From contig VERK01000148.1 in NCBI GenBank assembly GCA_018882725.1, positions 1 to 5,627 of the forward strand: a DNA stretch of 5,627 nt. Reading direction: 5' to 3'. Each line of letters opens with the position of its first letter. Within the stretch, counting starts at the first letter, position 1. This stretch comes from Actinomycetota bacterium (GTDB taxonomy: Bacteria; Actinomycetota; Acidimicrobiia; Acidimicrobiales; Ilumatobacteraceae). Position numbers and translations under genes: made by a program. The notes beneath the pieces were generated by a model. It ran no database searches, was not told the origin of the DNA, and saw only the letters and a list, made by a program, of their open reading frames with translations. This document shows positions 1 to 5,599 of this stretch, piece by piece.

Positions 1-1
1 G

Positions 2-322
2 TCGGCCGAGGTGATCGATGGACTCCGGGCCGATGGTCATCCCATCGATTACGGCTCGGCTGGCGAGAACATCACGATCCGTGGGCTCGACTGGAACGAC
101 GTGCGACCCGGTGTGCGCTTACGGATCGGCGAGGTGATGTGCGAGGTGTGGGCGTACGCGGTGCCGTGCAAGAAGAACGCGCAGTGGATGAAGGACGGCG
201 ACTTCGGTCGACTGCACCACGATCGTGAGGGTGAGTTCGGCGGGGCGATCAGCCGGTTGTACGCGACGGTCACCGAGCGCGGGATGGTGCATCCCGACGA
301 CGCCGTCACCCTCGAGCCCTAA
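2..322 (+). CDS. MOSC-domain protein, C-terminal part (5' end outside window)
   Basis: The frame is open from base 2 to a TAA at 320-322, giving 106 visible residues. A GTG at 11 could serve as a start, but the residues before it (SAE) continue the usual MOSC pattern, so I treat the gene as cut by the window edge. Seen: a GSAGENITIRGLDW segment, a following PG-x-RLRIG turn, and a Pro-Cys pair whose Cys codon is at 167-169. In the MOSC family (molybdenum cofactor sulfurase C-terminal domain, also YiiM-like stand-alone proteins) this conserved Cys is thought to carry sulfur or bind the cofactor. The family includes Moco sulfurases and proteins acting on N-hydroxylated compounds; the exact substrate cannot be read here. 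It converges on rfbD and is not part of that operon. The domain call is firm; the function beyond it is open. Confidence 0.85.
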   Translation, partial: SAEVIDGLRADGHPIDYGSAGENITIRGLDWNDVRPGVRLRIGEVMCEVWAYAVPCKKNAQWMKDGDFGRLHHDREGEFGGAISRLYATVTERGMVHPDDAVTLEP

Positions 323-335
323 CGCCCTGGAGCCC

Positions 336-355
336 CAGCACCTAGTCAGGTGCTG
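336..355. terminator. Hairpin between convergent genes, candidate bidirectional terminator
   Basis: Two perfect 8-base arms, CAGCACCT (336-343) and AGGTGCTG (348-355), flank a 4-base loop. It lies 13 bases after the MOSC stop. It also covers the last codons and the TGA of rfbD (346-348), so both converging transcripts would carry it. There is no T-run after the stem on either strand, so it is not a classical intrinsic terminator. U-less hairpins at gene ends are common in high-GC actinobacteria, and transcript stabilisation is an alternative role. Confidence 0.55.
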
Positions 356-1197
356 TGCAGGAGTTCGTGGAGAGGGGCGCGGAAGTCGCGCAACGGTTGG
401 TACCCCGCGTCGCGCCACGCCTTGTTCTCCAACACGCTGTTGGCCGGCCGCTTCGCCGGACGCGGCGGCACGAGCTCGGCCGTCGTGATCGCGCGCACCG
501 CATCGGGATCACTCCCCAACTCACGCACGATCTCGCGCACGAATCCGTGCCAACTCACCACACCCTGATTCGTGAGGTGGAACACCCCGCTGTGCCGATC
601 ATCCACGAGCGTGAACAATGCCGGCGCCAAATCGGCTGTGAACGTAGGGCACCCCACCTGGTCGCTCACGAACGCCAACGCCTTGCCTTCGCCAACCAAA
701 CGCTGCACCGTCCGCACCATGTTCGAACCGTTGGCTCCACACACCCACGACGTGCGCACCACCACCGCGTTCGAGCCGAGTTCGAGCGCGACTCTCTCCC
801 CCGCCAACTTCGATGCGCCGTACACACTCTGCGGATTGGGGGTATCGGTCTCCGCGTAGGCGCCGGTCTTCGTGCCGTCGAACACGTAATCGGTACTGAT
901 GTGCACGAGTCGCGCGTCGATCGCGTCGCAGGCCTCGACGATCCAGCGCACCGCGTGTTCGTTCACCGCGAACGCTTTCTCCACCTCGGATTCACACTGG
1001 TCGACCGCAGTCATCGCGGCGCAGTTGATGATCACGTCGGGGCGCCACTCGGCAATGGCTTCGTGCACCTGCTCGCGCTGCGTGATGTCGAGATCGACCT
1101 GATCGACCGCCAGCACGGTGTCGCCTCGCGACGACGCCACTGCCACAACATCGTGACCCAGTTGACCGGCCGCCCCGGTGACGAGAACGCGGTTCAC
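346..1197 (-). CDS. rfbD: dTDP-4-dehydrorhamnose reductase (RfbD/RmlD)
   Basis: This enzyme catalyses the last step of dTDP-L-rhamnose synthesis, the NAD(P)H-dependent reduction of the C4 keto group in the cytoplasm. The protein has 283 residues, normal for the family. Seen: the nucleotide-binding glycine loop GAAGQLG (8-14), a DLDIT segment typical of RmlD (35-39), STDYVFDG (101-108), the catalytic Tyr126-x3-Lys130 of the short-chain dehydrogenase fold, RTSWV (148-152), DQVGCPT (179-185) and RPAKRPxNS (246-254). The start is GTG at 1197-1195, because VNRVLVTG is the first beta strand of the Rossmann fold. Its GTG overlaps the rfbB stop by 4 nt (GTGA), which suggests translational coupling, and no good Shine-Dalgarno site precedes it. 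The frame stays open upstream to 1644, but those 149 residues are low-complexity Arg-rich sequence read out of frame through rfbB. Confidence 0.96.
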   Translation of the reverse strand: MNRVLVTGAAGQLGHDVVAVASSRGDTVLAVDQVDLDITQREQVHEAIAEWRPDVIINCAAMTAVDQCESEVEKAFAVNEHAVRWIVEACDAIDARLVHISTDYVFDGTKTGAYAETDTPNPQSVYGASKLAGERVALELGSNAVVVRTSWVCGANGSNMVRTVQRLVGEGKALAFVSDQVGCPTFTADLAPALFTLVDDRHSGVFHLTNQGVVSWHGFVREIVRELGSDPDAVRAITTAELVPPRPAKRPANSVLENKAWRDAGYQPLRDFRAPLHELLHST

Positions 1198-2159
1198 AGT
1201 CCGGCGCGCGCCTTGAGCGGTTCCCACCACGCGCGGTTGTTCCGATACCAGTCGACAGTCTCGGCGAGCGACTCCTCGAACGAGCGCTGCATCTTCCAAC
1301 CCAACGCGCTGATCTTGTCGATGGTCACCGAGTAGCGGCGATCGTGACCGAGTCGATCGGCCACCGGCTGCACGAACGACTCGTCGCGACCACACAACTC
1401 GAGCAAGCGGTATGTGATCTCGCGATTGGTGATCTCGTTGTGAGCGCCGATGTTGTAGATCTCGCCCACCGCACCCTTCTGCAACACAAGGTGGGCCGCG
1501 CGATTGTGGTCTTCGACGTGGATCCAGTCGCGCACGTTCCCTCCGTCGCCGTACAGGGGAACCTTCTTGCCATCGAGCAAGTTGGTGGTGAAGAGCGGAA
1601 TGAGCTTCTCGGGGAACTGATAGGGACCGAAGTTGTTGGAGCACCGTGTCACCACGACCGGCATGCCGTACGTGGTCACGTACGACAGCGCGATGAGGTC
1701 GCTGCTCGCCTTCGAAGCCGCATACGGCGAACGAGGTCCGAGCCGATCGGTTTCGGTGAACGACCCGACCTCGATCGATCCGTACACCTCGTCAGTGCTG
1801 ATGTGCAGGAACCTCTGCACGCCCACCTGCCGCGCCACGTCGCACATCACGTTGGTGCCGAAAGCATTGGTGCGCACGAATGCGTACGGATCGACGATGC
1901 TGCGGTCGACGTGACTCTCGGCCGCAAAGTGCACCACCGCGTCGTGCCCCTTCATCGCGGTCAGAACGGCGTCGGCGTCGCAAATGTCGCCCTGAACGAA
2001 GCGACAACGACGATCGTCGACCACGTCACGAATACTCTCGAGGTTGCCGGCGTACGTGAGTTTGTCGAAGATCGTCACGTCGTCGTCGGAGTTCGCGAGC
2101 AACCAGCGCACGTAGTTCGACCCGATGAATCCGGCCGCGCCGGTCACGAACAACTTCAC
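1194..2159 (-). CDS. rfbB: dTDP-glucose 4,6-dehydratase (RfbB/RmlB)
   Basis: This enzyme converts dTDP-glucose to dTDP-4-keto-6-deoxyglucose using tightly bound NAD+, the second step of the rhamnose pathway. The protein has 321 residues, a typical length. Seen: the NAD-binding loop GAAGFIG (7-13), AAESHVDRSI (79-88), the TDEVYG box (122-127) with the Asp123-Glu124 pair that acts in dehydration, catalytic Tyr146-x3-Lys150, NNFGPYQFPEKLIPL (175-189) and DWIHVEDH (211-218), all diagnostic of RmlB among the extended short-chain dehydrogenases. The start is GTG at 2159-2157, supported by a GAGG ribosome site 5 nt upstream and by the Rossmann strand beginning at residue 2. An in-frame extension to 2303 would overlap rfbC and has no family resemblance. 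The gene sits 7 nt after rfbC and overlaps rfbD by 4 nt. Confidence 0.97.
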   Translation of the reverse strand: MKLFVTGAAGFIGSNYVRWLLANSDDDVTIFDKLTYAGNLESIRDVVDDRRCRFVQGDICDADAVLTAMKGHDAVVHFAAESHVDRSIVDPYAFVRTNAFGTNVMCDVARQVGVQRFLHISTDEVYGSIEVGSFTETDRLGPRSPYAASKASSDLIALSYVTTYGMPVVVTRCSNNFGPYQFPEKLIPLFTTNLLDGKKVPLYGDGGNVRDWIHVEDHNRAAHLVLQKGAVGEIYNIGAHNEITNREITYRLLELCGRDESFVQPVADRLGHDRRYSVTIDKISALGWKMQRSFEESLAETVDWYRNNRAWWEPLKARAGL

Positions 2160-2164
2160 GTTCG

Positions 2165-2168
2165 CCTC
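2165..2168 (-). promoter_or_regulatory. Shine-Dalgarno site of rfbB
   Basis: On the - strand the context reads CTGAGGCGAAC just before the GTG at 2159. GAGG lies 5 nt from the start and shares bases with the rfbC stop codon (TGA at 2169-2167). This decides the rfbB start over the longer in-frame alternative, and implies that ribosomes finishing rfbC uncover or pass directly to this site. Confidence 0.7.
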
Positions 2169-2730
2169 AGGTTCGCAACGGCCAACGGGGCCGCTGATGA
2201 TCGGGAATGTCGGCCCGCCGCGGATTGTTGGCATCTCGTGCCGACATGACCGGCGACGCCACTCCCCAATCGGCGCCGACGGCCGGATCGTCCCACGCCA
2301 CACCCAACTCGTCGGATGGGTTGTAGTAGCCGTCGACGAGATACGTCATCACCAGATCGGTGTGGGCCGCGAAACCGTGCGCTACTCCCGGCGGAATGAA
2401 CACACCCTTGTGAACGTCGCCCCGCAGGTCGATGGTCTGCGTCGCGCCATCAGTAGGACTTCCAACTCGAAGGTCGTGGAGAACCACACGCATCGAGCCA
2501 CTGATCACGTACCAGTAGTCGGCCTGATGTAAGTGATAGTGCAGACCAACCAGCGCGCCGGCCTGCTTGTTCGAGCGATTGGTCTGGATCATCTCGCGCG
2601 CGCCCGGAATCCACTCGCGGCGATACGACTCGACGAATAATCCACGATCGTCGCCGTGCACCTTGGGCTCGGCGATCCAGACTCCGGTGATCAAGTCGCT
2701 TTCGTAGACGCGTTCCGCTTGGGTGGCCAT
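2167..2730 (-). CDS. rfbC: dTDP-4-dehydrorhamnose 3,5-epimerase family cupin (RfbC/RmlC-like)
   Basis: The expected role is epimerisation at C3 and C5 of dTDP-4-keto-6-deoxyglucose, the third step of the pathway. The protein has 187 residues, a usual length. Seen: RGLFVESY (29-36), a GLHYH box with His64 matching the catalytic His of RmlC, DLRVGSPT (86-93), IPPGVAHGF (112-120), Tyr130 at the position of the proposed acid Tyr, YYNPSDELGVAWDDP (135-149), and SARD with Asp166 at the position of the His-partner Asp. Differences from textbook RmlC: the usual RGLHYQ is VGLHYH, and the usual QxKLV segment is replaced by ADYWYV (70-75), so the substrate-contacting Arg and Lys are absent. This variant may be a separate actinobacterial subfamily. 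Its place between rfbA and rfbB makes RmlC activity the best guess. The ATG at 2730-2728 lies 1 nt after the rfbA stop. Confidence 0.88.
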   Translation of the reverse strand: MATQAERVYESDLITGVWIAEPKVHGDDRGLFVESYRREWIPGAREMIQTNRSNKQAGALVGLHYHLHQADYWYVISGSMRVVLHDLRVGSPTDGATQTIDLRGDVHKGVFIPPGVAHGFAAHTDLVMTYLVDGYYNPSDELGVAWDDPAVGADWGVASPVMSARDANNPRRADIPDHQRPRWPLRT

Positions 2731-2731
2731 G

Positions 2732-3811
2732 TCACTCCGTGTCGATCTGGCAGTGATCGCCGATCATGAGACGAAGCGCGCGCGGCTTGCGACCCGAACG
2801 CACGACTTCGGCTTCCTTGCCGATGAGACTGTCTTCGAGGCGTGGGATGTCGATGATGCGGCTGCGCTCCATGATCACCGAGTGTTCGATCTCGCTGTGT
2901 ACGACTTCGCAGCCGTTGCCGATGGCCGAGTACGGGCCGATGAAACTGTCGGTGATGATCGCGTTGGCTCCGATCACGAGCGGCCCGCGCAGCGTGGAGT
3001 TGCGCACGACCGCACCCGCTTCCACCACTACGCGACCGTCCACCGACGACTCGCTGTCGACATCACCATCGATCCGCGGCTCGATCACCTCGAGCAATAG
3101 ACGGTTGGCCTCGAGTAGCGGCGTGAGCTTGCCGGTGTCGATCCACCAACCGGTGAGCAACTCACAGCGCACGCGATGACCTTGATCGACCAACCACTGG
3201 ATGGCATCGGTGATCTCGAGTTCACCGCGACCCGACGGCTTGATCTCGCGCACGGCGGTATTGATGGTGCGATCGAACAAGTAGACACCCACCAGCGCGA
3301 GATCGGTGGGCGGATCGGCCGGCTTCTCGACGAGGTGTACGACGTTGCCGTTGGCGTCGAGTTCGGCGATTCCGAAGCGGTGCGGGTCGGGAACCTGCTT
3401 GAGGAGAATCTGTGCGGTGGGCGGTTCGGACGAGGCGCGCGCCGATTCGAACGCGCGCACGAACGCGCCGAGATCTTGTTCGAGGAGGTTGTCGCCCAAG
3501 TACATGACGAAGTCGTCGTCACCCAGGAAGTCACGCGCGATCAAGACGCAGTGCGCCAGTCCCAAGGGCGCGTCCTGTGGAATGAACGTGATCTGCGCGC
3601 CCCACTGGCTGCCGTCGCCGAGCGCCGCCATCACCTCGGCGCGCGTGTCGCCGACGATCACGCCGATCTCGGTGATCCCGGCCGACACCATCGCCTCGAT
3701 GCCGTAGAACAAGATGGGCTTGTTGGCCACCGGCACGAGTTGCTTGGCACTCGTGTGGGTGATCGGCCGCAGCCGCGTCCCGGCTCCGCCGGCGAGAATG
3801 AGGGCTTTCAT
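2732..3811 (-). CDS. rfbA: Glucose-1-phosphate thymidylyltransferase, long form (RfbA/RmlA)
   Basis: This enzyme makes dTDP-glucose from dTTP and glucose-1-phosphate, the entry step of the pathway. The protein has 359 residues, against roughly 290 in the enterobacterial short form, and fits the long-form RmlA family (StrD-like). Seen: the nucleotide-binding signature GGAGTRLRP (8-16), Lys23 in SAKQLVPV, LGDNLL (105-110) with metal-site Asp107, EKP (162-164) and WWIDTG (222-227) with Asp225 at the second metal position. Residues from about 258 to 325 show irregular hexapeptide repeats of a left-handed beta-helix (VVEAGAVV, LVIGANAII, IGPYSAIG), absent from the short form. The start is ATG at 3811-3809, with MKALILAGG as the classical N-terminus. 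The open frame to 3964 runs into the LCP gene and is ignored. No clear Shine-Dalgarno site precedes the ATG. Another sugar-nucleotide specificity cannot be excluded by sequence alone, but the rfbC, rfbB and rfbD neighbours argue for dTDP-glucose. Confidence 0.94.
   Translation of the reverse strand: MKALILAGGAGTRLRPITHTSAKQLVPVANKPILFYGIEAMVSAGITEIGVIVGDTRAEVMAALGDGSQWGAQITFIPQDAPLGLAHCVLIARDFLGDDDFVMYLGDNLLEQDLGAFVRAFESARASSEPPTAQILLKQVPDPHRFGIAELDANGNVVHLVEKPADPPTDLALVGVYLFDRTINTAVREIKPSGRGELEITDAIQWLVDQGHRVRCELLTGWWIDTGKLTPLLEANRLLLEVIEPRIDGDVDSESSVDGRVVVEAGAVVRNSTLRGPLVIGANAIITDSFIGPYSAIGNGCEVVHSEIEHSVIMERSRIIDIPRLEDSLIGKEAEVVRSGRKPRALRLMIGDHCQIDTE
2735..2738 (-). promoter_or_regulatory. 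Shine-Dalgarno site of rfbC
   Basis: The - strand reads CGGAGTGACATG: GGAG, then the rfbA stop codon TGA, one base, then the rfbC ATG. The site lies within the last codons of rfbA, 4 nt from the start, and fits coupled translation of rfbA and rfbC. Confidence 0.65.
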
Positions 3812-3820
3812 GGGCGAAAT

Positions 3821-3832
3821 GACCGAACGGTC
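3821..3832. repeat. Inverted repeat upstream of rfbA
   Basis: GACCG and CGGTC arms are separated by AA and lie 9 bp upstream of the rfbA start. The repeat shares the hexamer CGGTCG (3828-3833) with the second inverted repeat of the same spacer. It is too compact for a strong RNA hairpin (4 bp plus a 4-nt loop), so a protein-binding site is at least as likely. It could also be chance in GC-rich DNA. Confidence 0.35.
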
Positions 3833-3853
3833 GGCCACACACATTCTGCCATT

Positions 3854-3871
3854 CCGACCGGTCGCGATCGG
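3854..3871 (-). terminator. Hairpin just after the LCP stop codon; possible weak terminator or operator
   Basis: On the - strand the arms CCGATCG and CGGTCGG pair over 7 positions (one G-T wobble) around the loop CGAC. The hairpin begins one base after the LCP-gene TAG (3875-3873). Inside it is a perfect 10-bp palindrome, CGACCGGTCG (3855-3864). No U-run follows, so full termination is doubtful; partial termination, mRNA processing or a DNA-binding site are alternatives. It could lower or separate expression of the rfb genes relative to birA and the LCP gene. Confidence 0.4.
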
Positions 3872-3872
3872 G

Positions 3873-4871
3873 CTATTCGGACGGGGCCGGCGGCTCGCCC
3901 GAACCGGCGAGATAACCCAGAATCGCGGTCGCGTCGGCCCCCAACACGAGCACCGATTTGCCACCGATCTCGGTCGGAACCACCGGTAGCGAGTACCGAA
4001 TCACACCGTTAGAGGCCAGTGGTCGCAAGTACTCGATCGATTCCACGAGGTCGGTGCCGGGATCGACGCGCAACGATGCCACTGCGGCGTTGATGAGATC
4101 ACTCGCGCGCAACGGATTGGCCGTCATCTGCTGCTGAGCCTTGGAAACCGCCGCCTGCACGAAGGTTTGCTGACGTTCGATGCGTCCGAGATCGGCGCGT
4201 CCGTCCACCTTCCAATCGTCCACGCGAAATGTCTCGAAGTAACGACTGCGCGCATAGGCGAGCGACTGCATCGGGTCGAGCGTGTAACAACCTGGCACCG
4301 GGACCCACAGACCCGTGTGCACGTCGCGGGTGGGCGCGTCGAAACAGACATCGACTCCACCGAGCGCACCCACGATCGCCTTGAACGAGTTGAAGTCGAC
4401 CTCGATGTAGTGGTTGATCGGAATTCCGAGGGCTTCCTGCACCGTCTGCACGAGCACGTCGGCGCCGTGCGTGTACGCGGTGTTGATGCGATTTTCCCCG
4501 TATCCGGGCACGTTCACCCACAGATCGCGCGGAATCGACATGATCGACGCCACGTCGCGATCGTTGTCGACGTGCAGAACCATCATCGTGTCGCTGCGTC
4601 GGCCGCCGGTCTCTTCGGCCGCGCCGATTCCGCCGTAATCGGGGCTGTTCGGATCGGCCCCTTCGCGTGTGTCGCTGCCCACCAACAAGTAGTTGACGAA
4701 CGGCCCGCCGGTGTCGGCCATCACGTCGGACAACTCGGCCACCCGCTCGACGTTCGACTCCTGCTGGTTGGTGGCCGCGAGCAGTCCGAGCGAGGACGCC
4801 AACGCGAACACCACCACCAACACGAGCACACTCACACCGGCGCGGCGCGCTCGCGGGGCTCGTCGGGTCAT
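3873..4871 (-). CDS. LytR-CpsA-Psr (LCP) family cell-wall glycopolymer ligase
   Basis: LCP enzymes move glycans from polyprenyl-pyrophosphate carriers onto peptidoglycan outside the membrane. The protein has 332 residues. An Arg-rich cytoplasmic tip (1-10) and one membrane segment (about 11-33) give N-in topology with an extracellular catalytic domain (about 56-250). Seen: NYLLVGSDTR (60-69), RRSDTMMVLHVD (91-102), SIPRDLWVNVPGYG (112-125), RINTAYTHG (128-136), GGVDVCFDAP (171-180), QSLAYARSRY (202-211) and RIERQQTF (230-237). These hold the conserved Arg and Asp residues that bind the pyrophosphate and metal. Cys176 and Cys195 could form a disulfide. No LytR_C domain follows; the C-terminus is a short tail of about 80 residues. 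The ATG at 4871-4869 overlaps the birA stop (ATGA), and no Shine-Dalgarno site is seen, so coupling to birA is likely. The adjacent rhamnose genes suggest that the polymer contains rhamnose, which is inference. Confidence 0.93.
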   Translation of the reverse strand: MTRRAPRARRAGVSVLVLVVVFALASSLGLLAATNQQESNVERVAELSDVMADTGGPFVNYLLVGSDTREGADPNSPDYGGIGAAEETGGRRSDTMMVLHVDNDRDVASIMSIPRDLWVNVPGYGENRINTAYTHGADVLVQTVQEALGIPINHYIEVDFNSFKAIVGALGGVDVCFDAPTRDVHTGLWVPVPGCYTLDPMQSLAYARSRYFETFRVDDWKVDGRADLGRIERQQTFVQAAVSKAQQQMTANPLRASDLINAAVASLRVDPGTDLVESIEYLRPLASNGVIRYSLPVVPTEIGGKSVLVLGADATAILGYLAGSGEPPAPSE

Positions 4872-5599
4872 GAACCGAAGTTAGTTGTCCTCACGTGCAC
4901 GACATCGCCAACCGAGAATCGATGCGTCACACCGCAACGATCGAGAACCACCAATCGGCCATCCGATTCGATGTCGAGCGCGCGGCCTTCCACGGTGGTG
5001 TCGCCCGGAAGATGCACCACCACCTCGCGACGCAGCGTTCCGAGTCGTTTGCGATACGCCTCGTGCAATTGCGTGGGCGACATCGCGGCGTATCGATCGA
5101 GCGACGTGAGAAGTGCGCGCAACACGTCGTCCACGTCCACCTCGTGGCCCACCATCGCCGACAACGACGTGGCCCCTTCTGGCGCCCAGTTCACGTTGAG
5201 ACCGAGACCCACCACCACGAAGGCCGGGCGATCACCCGCGAACGGACCGGCCGTGGCCAGGATTCCGGCCAACTTGGCCTGCGCGTCGGGGCCGAGCAGA
5301 TCGTTCGGCCACTTCAAGACCGGGGCCACTCCGGTGGTGGTGACGGTCGCGTTGGCGGCGGCCAGAGCCACGGCGTGAACAAGTTCGTGAGGGTTGATCG
5401 GAACGGTGCGGAACAGCAGGCTGACCAGGAGGTTTGCTCCCGGAGGCGCCTCCCAGCGACGGTCGAGGCGACCCTTGCCCGCGGTCTGGTGAGCGGCCAC
5501 CAACGCCAGATGGTCGACCGCCCCGGCCCGACCCCGATCGAACAGATCGTCGTTGGTGCTGCCGGTTTCGGCCACTCGTTCGACAGTCCAGGTACCCAC
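4868..5599 (-). CDS. birA: Biotin--[acetyl-CoA-carboxylase] ligase, monofunctional
   Basis: This enzyme activates biotin with ATP to biotinyl-AMP and attaches it to the Lys of biotin carrier domains of acyl-CoA carboxylases and pyruvate carboxylase. The protein has 243 residues from the chosen start. Seen: GSTND (13-17), the biotinyl-AMP loop GKGRLDRRW (41-49), KWPND (97-101), Lys109 in KLAGIL, and GLGLNVNW (131-138). The small SH3-like C-terminal domain of bacterial ligases occupies about 190-238. There is no N-terminal helix-turn-helix, so it is not a BirA-type repressor. The GTG at 5599-5597 gives an N-terminus (GTWTVERVAETGSTND) that fits the family. However, its ribosome site is poor and the frame stays open to the window edge, so the true start could lie beyond 5627. 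Its stop overlaps the LCP start by 4 nt. Confidence 0.93.
   Translation of the reverse strand: MGTWTVERVAETGSTNDDLFDRGRAGAVDHLALVAAHQTAGKGRLDRRWEAPPGANLLVSLLFRTVPINPHELVHAVALAAANATVTTTGVAPVLKWPNDLLGPDAQAKLAGILATAGPFAGDRPAFVVVGLGLNVNWAPEGATSLSAMVGHEVDVDDVLRALLTSLDRYAAMSPTQLHEAYRKRLGTLRREVVVHLPGDTTVEGRALDIESDGRLVVLDRCGVTHRFSVGDVVHVRTTNFGS

Larger units (their letters stand above)
346..5599 (-). other. Predicted operon birA-LCP-rfbA-rfbC-rfbB-rfbD
   Basis: Six genes share one strand. In order of transcription the junctions are -4, +61, +1, +7 and -4 nt, so at least rfbA to rfbD should be one transcript, and birA with the LCP gene should be co-translated. No convincing -35/-10 pair was found in the 61-nt spacer; the closest to a -10 is CAGAAT on the - strand, with no good -35. 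Whether rfbA has its own promoter is undecided. The main promoter is probably upstream of birA, outside the window. Confidence 0.7.

Noticed and set aside
1203..1212. Perfect palindrome GGCGCGCGCC
   Set aside because: It lies in the codons for KARAGL at the end of rfbB. Alternating GC runs of this size are expected by chance in this composition.
1198..1644. In-frame extension of rfbD by 149 residues
   Set aside because: The added residues are Arg-rich out-of-frame translation of rfbB. The Rossmann N-terminus and the GTGA overlap fix the start at 1197.
355..2249. Long + strand frames (355-1335 and 1344-2249) opposite rfbD and rfbB
   Set aside because: They have the same mirror-frame composition, no domain features and no plausible ribosome sites. 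The opposite strand encodes clear RfbD and RfbB.
3812..3872. Sigma-70-like promoter before rfbA
   Set aside because: Only a weak CAGAAT resembles a -10, with no matching -35 at a sensible distance, so it was not annotated as a promoter.
3812..3964. In-frame extension of rfbA by 51 residues into the LCP gene
   Set aside because: MKALILAGGAGTRLRP is the canonical N-terminus, and the extra residues have no family counterpart.
3176..4012. 278-codon + strand frame opposite rfbA and the end of the LCP gene
   Set aside because: It is antisense to conserved motifs of RfbA and its sequence is low-complexity and charged, so it is a shadow frame.
4167..5378. 403-codon open frame on the + strand opposite birA and the LCP gene
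   Set aside because: Its product is Arg/His-rich with no recognisable domain and it runs antisense across two well-identified genes. Such long mirror frames are expected from GC-biased third codon positions.
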